Assembly (NCBI GenBank): GCA_016649995.1
Contig: JAENWJ010000015.1
Location: 1-33,627, forward strand
From: Peptostreptococcaceae bacterium
Lineage (GTDB): Bacteria; Bacillota; Clostridia; Peptostreptococcales; BM714
Direction of reading: 5' to 3'
DNA length: 33,627 nt
The notes beneath the pieces are model-generated. The model was not told the DNA's origin. It worked only from the letters and a program-made list of their open reading frames with translations, and made no database searches. The translations under genes were made by a program, and so were the position numbers. Shown piece after piece: positions 7,590 to 13,222 of this stretch (positions within the stretch are counted from its first letter, which is position 1; the number at the start of each line of letters is the position of its first letter).

Positions 7590-8663
7590 ATGAAACTTAA
7601 GCCATTGATAATAGATGATTTAAAAGCCCGCGTACCTATAATACAAGGCGGCATGGGCATAGGGGTTTCCCTATCATCCCTGGCCTCGGCTGTTTCCAAG
7701 GCCGGCGGGGTAGGAGTTATTTCCGCTGCGCAGGTAGGATTCCGCGAACCCGATTTTGAAAAGGACAACGACGCCGCCAATCTTAGGGGACTCAAAAAGG
7801 AAATCCAAAAAGCGAGAGTCTTAAGCCCTCAGGGCATATTAGGCGTCAATATAATGACGGCGACGAACAACTATGCGGAGCAAGTAAAAGTATGCGTTGA
7901 GGAAAAAGCAGATCTGATTATATCAGGAGCTGGACTTCCCACAAACCTACCTGGCTTGGTGAAGGATTCGGCTACAAAAATTGCCCCCATAGTATCCTCT
8001 GCAAAGGGCGCAAAAGTAATAACGAAGCTTTGGACAAAAAAATACAACTATCTTCCTGATCTAATAGTTGTTGAGGGCCCAAAGGCAGGCGGTCATCTCG
8101 GCTTCAGCCCGGAAGTGCTTTCAAACCCGGTATTGCCAGACCTAAAAACCATAGTGTCGGAGGTCATCGAAATACTAAAGCCTTTCGAAGAAGCCTATGG
8201 CAAAAGCATCCCCGTAATAGCCGCAGGGGGCATATACACCGGCAAGGATATCGCCGAATTCATAAAACTCGGAGCAGCGGGAGTACAGATGGCAACCCGT
8301 TTCGTAGCCACAGATGAATGCGATGCGCACATAAACTTCAAGAAAGCATATATAAATGCGCAAGATGACACAATCAAGATAGTGGTAAGCCCGCTCGGAA
8401 TGCCTGGAAGAGCCATATACAACAACCATGTAAAAACAGTTGAGGCAACCGGAAAGAAAATCAAAAAATGCTTCGGATGTCTCAAAGCATGCAACCCTGC
8501 TACAGCGCCCTACTGCATAACCGAAGCACTTGTAAAAGCTGTAGAGGGCGATGTGAATGACGGACTTGTCTTCATAGGAAGCACAGGATGCCTTGTTGAC
8601 AAGATTGTTCCGGTTGAAGAACTCATGGACGAACTAACGACCGAAGCCGAAGCCAATCTATAA
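7590..8663 (+). CDS. FabX-like flavoenzyme (FabK/nitronate monooxygenase superfamily) with a four-Cys motif
   Basis: A 357-residue TIM-barrel flavoprotein. Its N-terminus (VPIIQGGMGIGVSLSSLA), GAGLPTNLP, the His169 loop (EGPKAGGHLGF) and GVQMATRF place it in the FMN-binding FabK/nitronate monooxygenase superfamily. Unlike FabK, it has Cys294, Cys297, Cys301 and Cys309 (C-x2-C-x3-C-x7-C), suited to a [4Fe-4S] cluster. From memory, Helicobacter FabX (about 363 residues) shares the GAGLPTNxP, EGPxxGGHxGF, TRFxxTxECDA and SPxGxPxRAI stretches and a cysteine cluster in the same place. FabX oxidises a saturated acyl-ACP and isomerises it to the cis-3-enoyl form, the branch to unsaturated fatty acids. 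AAAGGAG precedes the ATG. Operator and promoter layout tie it to the fab operon. Substrate and activity are inferred; a generic nitronate monooxygenase is the alternative. Confidence 0.8.
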   Translation: MKLKPLIIDDLKARVPIIQGGMGIGVSLSSLASAVSKAGGVGVISAAQVGFREPDFEKDNDAANLRGLKKEIQKARVLSPQGILGVNIMTATNNYAEQVKVCVEEKADLIISGAGLPTNLPGLVKDSATKIAPIVSSAKGAKVITKLWTKKYNYLPDLIVVEGPKAGGHLGFSPEVLSNPVLPDLKTIVSEVIEILKPFEEAYGKSIPVIAAGGIYTGKDIAEFIKLGAAGVQMATRFVATDECDAHINFKKAYINAQDDTIKIVVSPLGMPGRAIYNNHVKTVEATGKKIKKCFGCLKACNPATAPYCITEALVKAVEGDVNDGLVFIGSTGCLVDKIVPVEELMDELTTEAEANL

Positions 8664-8671
8664 AAGAAAAG

Positions 8672-8695
8672 GAACAGGCATTAATTTGTCTGTTC
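8672..8695 (+). terminator. Weak hairpin after the FabX-like gene
   Basis: GAACAGGC and GTCTGTTC can form an 8-bp stem (one G-T pair) with an 8-nt loop, a few bases after the stop codon. No T-run follows, so termination is uncertain. In the remaining 200 bases up to the ribU promoter I see no gene. Confidence 0.25.
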
Positions 8696-8898
8696 ACTAC
8701 GCTCTATGGCTGCTTTTCATCATCTTATACTAACTTTAAGTAGCTATTAACAAAAATAAGCTTAGATGCATAAAGCCATCTGCTATAGGATTTTTAAGTT
8801 GTATGCCTTTTGTATTGTTTTTTCTGCTTTCTGCTTTTTTCACTTTATCATAAAGCCGAATCTTGAGTAGATTTCAAGTTTGCTAATTCTTCATTTTC

Positions 8899-8927
8899 TT
8901 GACGGCAGAATTAATTGGTGTTATACT
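8899..8927 (+). promoter_or_regulatory. Promoter of the ribU leader
   Basis: TTGACG (8899-8904) and TATACT (8922-8927) separated by 17 bp, about 20 bp upstream of the riboswitch. Confidence 0.7.
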
Positions 8928-8948
8928 TCATTTAGAAAACCGAATATT

Positions 8949-9060
8949 TTCTTCAGGGTTGGGTGCAATTCCCTACCGGCGGTAAAGCCCGCTAGCCGAG
9001 AAATCGGTTGATTCGGTGAAATTCCGAAGCCGACAGTTAAAGTCTGGATGAGAGAAGAAA
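8949..9060 (+). promoter_or_regulatory. FMN riboswitch (RFN element)
   Basis: The conserved RFN core is directly readable: CAGGGTTGGGTGCAATTCCC, then ACCGGCGGTAAAGCCCGC, a variable hairpin (AGCCGAGAAATCGGTTG), GAAATTCCGAAGCCGACAG, and AGTCTGGATGAGAGAAGA. Closing strands TTCTTC (from 8949) and GAAGAA (to 9060) complete the junction. It binds flavin mononucleotide and should lower ribU expression when FMN is plentiful. Confidence 0.95.
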
Positions 9061-9076
9061 ACTATAACGATACTTA

Positions 9077-9104
9077 ATGCCCTGGAATCCCTGATCCGGG
9101 GCAT
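9077..9104 (+). terminator. Expression-platform hairpin of the FMN riboswitch
   Basis: ATGCCCTGGA and TCCGGGGCAT form a 10-bp stem with one G-T pair around an 8-nt loop. The following ATTATATT is only weakly T-rich. The ribosome site GGGAGG begins about 8 nt later, so either weak termination or an effect on translation is possible. Confidence 0.6.
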
Positions 9105-9124
9105 ATTATATTGGGAGGAATATT

Positions 9125-9709
9125 ATGAAAAGAGCCAGTTCAACCAACAAAATGGTCAAAACATCCGTTTTGTCCGTCATCGCATTCGTTTTGATGCTTA
9201 TCGAATTGCCAGTGCCATTATTTCCAGTCTTTCTCAAGCTCGACCTGAGCGACTTGCCAGCACTTGTAGGTGGCTTTGCAATGGGACCCGCTGCCGGTGT
9301 TGCCATCGAACTCATTAAAAACTTTCTACATTTCATCACAAGGACCTCTACAGCCGGTGTAGGTGAGCTTGCAAACTTCATAGTGGGCGCTGCCCTTGTA
9401 TTTCCAGCCAGCTACATCTACAAGATGAAGAAATCGAAAACCCAGGCTCTCAAGGCATTAGCAGTCGGAACAGTTTCGATGGCCATTGCAGGAGGACTGG
9501 CAAACTACTTCATATTGCTTCCGTTTTACGCTAAAGTAATGCCCCTTGATATAATAATTGAAAAGGGCAATGCCGCAAACGCGGCAATCCATGACATGAA
9601 AACACTAGTACTGTATGCCATAGTTCCCTTCAATCTGATAAAGGGAGCCGTAATCTCTGCAATCACACTGTTGATTTACAAAAAGATATCTGTCATACTT
9701 CACAAATAG
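9125..9709 (+). CDS. ribU: Riboflavin ECF transporter S component RibU
   Basis: A 194-residue hydrophobic protein with about six membrane segments. It has the RibU-type KLDLSDLPALVGGFAMGP segment and a conserved KNFLHF loop, typical of the substrate-binding subunit of energy-coupling-factor transporters. It takes up riboflavin together with the shared EcfA/EcfA'/EcfT module, which is encoded elsewhere. GGGAGG precedes the ATG at normal spacing. The FMN riboswitch upstream confirms the ligand class. Neighbouring FabK and the FabX-like protein, and PyrD further on, are FMN enzymes, but no shared control is visible. Confidence 0.93.
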   Translation: MKRASSTNKMVKTSVLSVIAFVLMLIELPVPLFPVFLKLDLSDLPALVGGFAMGPAAGVAIELIKNFLHFITRTSTAGVGELANFIVGAALVFPASYIYKMKKSKTQALKALAVGTVSMAIAGGLANYFILLPFYAKVMPLDIIIEKGNAANAAIHDMKTLVLYAIVPFNLIKGAVISAITLLIYKKISVILHK

Positions 9710-9918
9710 ATAAGAGAGATATCAGCTATTAGTTGTCAGCTATCAGGAAAAACAAAAAAGAAAAGAAGAACTAAGAGAGTTGATGCTTTCAGGTCAAGGA
9801 TTTAATTGCTCACTGCGGCCTGCGGCGGATTCTCAATTCGAGTGATGCATTAAACTATACAAATTTCTAAAACCTAAAACAATCAAAAGATGTGATTTAT
9901 GCTTTTACAGTGGGCAGT

Positions 9919-9974
9919 GGGAACGCCTATTTCACCCTTCCGTATTTTTACGGAAGGCTGAAATAGGCGTTCCC
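9919..9974. terminator. Very long near-perfect hairpin between ribU and the convergent gene
   Basis: Outer arms 9919-9934 and 9959-9974 pair perfectly over 16 bp. After a single C/C mismatch, inner arms 9936-9944 and 9949-9957 pair over 9 bp around a TTTT loop. A T-run (9981-9985) follows on the plus strand after a short gap. It probably ends ribU transcription and may also act on the leftward gene. The 200 bases between ribU and this hairpin hold no recognisable gene. Confidence 0.6.
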
Positions 9975-10004
9975 CTTCATGTTTTTAGTCTTTTATGATG
10001 TTAT

Positions 10005-11198
10005 TTACAGCCAACGGAAAAAAGTGTTGACCAAATCCACATGGTCTCCCATACATACCAAATGATGGTTTCCCAATGGTTCTGTAAGGAAGTAATTTAC
10101 ATCTTCCTCAAGCTTTACATGGATCTGCGTTCTGCACAAATTTGGGTCTCTAAGGTTTTTCAAAACCTCCCCTTTTGAAACGAAATATTTATCTGCATTT
10201 CTTGAAATCTTGAAGATTGTTACATCACTTTCGGGTATTTTGCCCCTTATGCCTATGCCTATGCCCGACTCGAAATGGGTCTCTAATTCGTAGCCTTCGG
10301 TAATGCTCATAGGTACGGTGCAATGAGCCAATACCATTTCATTTCTGCCCACATCGATTCTTGAAGGATTGGCTACAAAGACCGGCTTATCGGTAAGATA
10401 ACTCAATAGTGTCATTGAAATAAGCGCCGGAACGTCCCCCTCGCAACCTGCCGGAATCCCCTCGTCGTTTAAGATTGAAAGCGCAAGACAACCTGTGTTT
10501 CCAAGCGGTTCAAGAAGATCGAAACATCTGAGTGTAAAACCATCCAAATCATACCTTTTAATTATTGTCTTAAGCCCCGAATATATGGCGAGAGCTCCCT
10601 CTGTGACTTCACTGTCGAAAGACTTCTCTCTTATTTCCTTGAATGCTTCATCTGGAACCTTCTCTTCATCGCTTATGCTTCCGATAAGCTCATCTATGCC
10701 TATATCCACCAGTGTTATCCCCAAGATATCCTTGATTTCCTTATAGTCGACATCGCTTGCTATCAGCCAATCGGACGGTTTCCCTATTACTCCCAATCGG
10801 ATGCTTTGCAGCCGTTCCTTCACAGACATTATCCTAAGCATTTCTTCTATGCGTCTCGAAGTATATGCGGCATCACCGTGTATAATCTCCACCTGCTGTT
10901 CCTTGTCTCTTAGGAAGGATGCAATTTCCATAGAAGCAGCCAAGGAATTATGCATTCCACTCGTCAGAAGGACAAACGGCGGCTTCAATTTTTGATATAG
11001 TTCCTTAAATACCCCCTCGGTTCCTCCGGACTTGATGAATATGAAATGGAAACCCTCGCCTTCAAAATCTACCGGCTTGACATGCTCAAAGGTTCGCCCC
11101 GTCTTCTCTTCTATTTCGCTTAAAAAATCAACAAGCGTATTGTCTATATATCCTTCGTTGTGCACATCGGAAACAATGTCCAATACCTTAATTTTCAT
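10005..11198 (-). CDS. L-fucose/arabinose isomerase-like protein
   Basis: A 397-residue protein related to the sugar ketol-isomerase (FucI/AraA) fold. The second half carries the family-like segment GNTGCLALSILNDEGIPAGC followed by EGDVPAL, then an AHCTVP stretch and a C-terminal HHLVCMGDH region. Those acidic and His residues could hold the divalent metal, but assignment is uncertain. It is much shorter than FucI (about 590 residues), and its N-terminal part, with TSGMHNSLAASMEIASF, matches no enzyme I can name. The start at 11198 is supported by AAGGAAGG just upstream; an earlier in-frame codon lacks a ribosome site. It lies downstream of glpK, 140 nt away on the same strand. Substrate unknown. 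Confidence 0.65.
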   Translation of the reverse strand: MKIKVLDIVSDVHNEGYIDNTLVDFLSEIEEKTGRTFEHVKPVDFEGEGFHFIFIKSGGTEGVFKELYQKLKPPFVLLTSGMHNSLAASMEIASFLRDKEQQVEIIHGDAAYTSRRIEEMLRIMSVKERLQSIRLGVIGKPSDWLIASDVDYKEIKDILGITLVDIGIDELIGSISDEEKVPDEAFKEIREKSFDSEVTEGALAIYSGLKTIIKRYDLDGFTLRCFDLLEPLGNTGCLALSILNDEGIPAGCEGDVPALISMTLLSYLTDKPVFVANPSRIDVGRNEMVLAHCTVPMSITEGYELETHFESGIGIGIRGKIPESDVTIFKISRNADKYFVSKGEVLKNLRDPNLCRTQIHVKLEEDVNYFLTEPLGNHHLVCMGDHVDLVNTFFRWL

Positions 11199-11338
11199 CT
11201 CATCCTTCCTTTCAATTCTCAGGTTTCCAGTTATTAATAAAATGCCGCAACCTTTCCTTATGTTTTCTGATTTCAATGATTGCCTATTTTATCATTATAA
11301 CCTTCAAAACACCGCTGGAAACAATTATTCTCAAATCT

Positions 11339-12835
11339 CTACATCTCTTCCCAACGTTTAGATCTCTCTACAGCCCTGGTCCATCCCCTGTAAAAATTCT
11401 CTGCATTAACTTTTTCCATCTCGGGATAGTATAGTCTCTCTGCCCTCAGCATTCCTTCAATGGCTTCCTCACTTTCCCAAAACCCTGTTGCGAGCCCCGC
11501 AAGAGCAGCTGCTCCAAAGGCAGTCGCCTCATTTATTACGGGTTTTACAACGTTTTTACCCAAAATATCCGCCTGAAATTGCATGAGAAAACCGTTTTCC
11601 ACCGCACCTCCGTCAACCCTTAGTTCTTTTAGAATTACTCCCGAGTCAGACTGCATAGCCTCCAAAACATCCTTTGTCTGATACGCTATGGACTCTAGTG
11701 CGCTCCTTATTATGTGGTCCCTTCCGCTTCCTCTGGTAAGACCCACTATGATTCCCCTTGCGTACATGTCCCAATGGGGAGCCCCTAGCCCTACGAATGC
11801 GGGAACGAGATAAACCCCTCCGTTGTCAGCCACCTTAAGCGCCGCCTGCTCGCTTTCTGATAAACTGTCGATGAGCCTCATTTCATCCCTTAGCCACTGG
11901 ACTATTGCCCCGGCCATGAAAACACTACCCTCGAGAGCATAGAGCGTTCTTCCGTTTTTTCTCCAGGCCACCGTGGTCAAAAGCCCCTTGTCTGATTCGA
12001 CTATCTTCTCACCCGTGTTCATGAGCATGAAGCACCCTGTCCCATAGGTGTTTTTAGCCATCCCCATACGGAAGCATCCCTGCCCGAAAAGCGCGGCCTG
12101 CTGGTCTCCCGCTATGCCCGAAATTGGAATCCTTTCCCCTCCAAAGAGCATTGGATCTCCGTATCCTGCTATTCCCGAGGAATCCACTATTTCGGGGAGC
12201 ATGGATACCGGAATATCAAGCGCATGCAATAGCCCTTCGTCCCATGTGAGGTTCTTTATGTCAAAAAGCATTGTTCTTGATGCGTTTGAGACATCCGTGG
12301 CGTGAACCTTGCCCCTTGTGAGGTTCCATATCAGCCATGTGTCTATTGTGCCGAAAAGCAATTCTCCCCTTTCGGCTCTCTCCCTAGCTCCCTCAACATT
12401 GTCCAAAATCCATTTGATTTTAGTGCCGGAGAAATACGCATCGAGCAAAAGCCCCGTTTTGCTACGTATGTATTCTGCGTATCCTTCTTCTGCAAGGGTT
12501 TCGCATATGGAGGCTGTCCGTTTGCACTGCCATACTATTGCATTGTATACAGGTTTCCCGCTCTTTCTGTCCCAAACAACGGTAGTTTCCCTCTGGTTTG
12601 TTATGCCTATGGAATCAATTTCACCGTAGTCTATGCCGGCCGTTTCTAAGGCTTCCTTAACCACTCCGCTTTGGCTGCCCCAGATTTCCATTGGGTCTTG
12701 CTCAACCCAGCCGGGCTTGGGATAGTATTGCTTAAACTCCTTTTGCGCCATGGAAACAATTTTTCCGGCCTTATCAAACAGAATAGCTCTTGAGCTTGTC
12801 GTTCCCTGGTCCAGCGCAAGCACATACCTTTTCAT
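11339..12835 (-). CDS. glpK: Glycerol kinase
   Basis: A 498-residue FGGY kinase that phosphorylates glycerol to glycerol-3-phosphate with ATP, in the cytoplasm. The N-terminal [14 protein letters not shown] motif, [32 protein letters not shown] and [12 protein letters not shown] all match glycerol kinase. The ATG at 12835 has AAAGGAG 9 nt upstream. An ATG two codons earlier (12841) overlaps the stop of the preceding lipase fragment as TGATG, so either could be used. No glpF or glpD lies nearby. The linkage to a (now broken) lysophospholipase suggests it once used glycerol released from lipids. Confidence 0.93.
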   Translation of the reverse strand: MKRYVLALDQGTTSSRAILFDKAGKIVSMAQKEFKQYYPKPGWVEQDPMEIWGSQSGVVKEALETAGIDYGEIDSIGITNQRETTVVWDRKSGKPVYNAIVWQCKRTASICETLAEEGYAEYIRSKTGLLLDAYFSGTKIKWILDNVEGARERAERGELLFGTIDTWLIWNLTRGKVHATDVSNASRTMLFDIKNLTWDEGLLHALDIPVSMLPEIVDSSGIAGYGDPMLFGGERIPISGIAGDQQAALFGQGCFRMGMAKNTYGTGCFMLMNTGEKIVESDKGLLTTVAWRKNGRTLYALEGSVFMAGAIVQWLRDEMRLIDSLSESEQAALKVADNGGVYLVPAFVGLGAPHWDMYARGIIVGLTRGSGRDHIIRSALESIAYQTKDVLEAMQSDSGVILKELRVDGGAVENGFLMQFQADILGKNVVKPVINEATAFGAAALAGLATGFWESEEAIEGMLRAERLYYPEMEKVNAENFYRGWTRAVERSKRWEEM

Positions 12836-12840
12836 TTCCA

Positions 12841-13092
12841 TCAGCTCCTTTCCCTTATCCATTCGTATATAATTTTGCAAGTCTCGGCACGGTTTGTTTC
12901 GTTCAAAATTTCGTGCCTCGCACCTTCCACTATAACCCTAGATACATCATCATATCCGAAGTCTCTGTAAAAGCCGAAAAGAGTTTCGATGTCCTTACCG
13001 TTTCTTCCCACAGGGTCCTTTTCTCCCGAAAGCATAAGAATCGGAATTTTCTTTATTCCGTTGTCCATTGCGGTGAGGCCATGCCCCCCGCT
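12841..13092 (-). pseudogene. C-terminal remnant of an alpha/beta-hydrolase (lysophospholipase/monoacylglycerol lipase type)
   Basis: About 83 codons remain. Residues KKIPILMLSGEKDPVG, with the acid-residue loop, and ARHEILNE, with the catalytic His, are typical of the C-terminal third of clostridial serine lysophospholipases. The nucleophile GxSxG region and everything before it are missing. The frame opens at a stop codon (13093-13095), and there is no convincing ribosome site for the Met at 13068. The stop overlaps the glpK start as TGATG, which points to an older lipase-glpK operon. The break lies close to a short palindrome (13137) and the terminator of the next gene. Confidence 0.75.
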
Positions 13093-13136
13093 TTATTTAT
13101 TCTATCTTTGGTCTTCCATTCCTTTTTATTTGTATC

Positions 13137-13152
13137 GGACAGGTGCCTGTCC
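13137..13152. repeat. REP-like palindrome GGACAGGTGCCTGTCC
   Basis: A perfect 16-bp palindrome between the lipase remnant and the ATPase terminator. It resembles GGGACAGG-type repeats that spread through bacterial genomes (recalled). Only one copy is in the window, so repeat status is unproven. Confidence 0.4.
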
Positions 13153-13159
13153 CCCCGTC

Positions 13160-13192
13160 TTATACAAAGGACCCCGCAATTTTTGCAGGGCC
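13160..13192 (-). terminator. Terminator of the P-type ATPase gene
   Basis: On the minus strand GGCCCTGCAA pairs with TTGCGGGGTCC (one G-T and one mispaired position), followed by TTTGTATA. It lies 30 nt after the ATPase stop codon. Confidence 0.65.
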
Positions 13193-13222
13193 TCTATCTA
13201 TGGATATTTCTATTTCATTTTT

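Noticed and set aside
7590-8663. Calling the gene a second FabK or a nitronate monooxygenase
   Set aside because: The four-Cys motif and fab-linked operator make a FabX-type role a better fit; FabK in the operon already supplies enoyl reduction.
9721-9755. Near-repeats containing CAGCTAT after ribU as a possible CRISPR or tandem array
   Set aside because: Only two short imperfect copies with no regular spacing.
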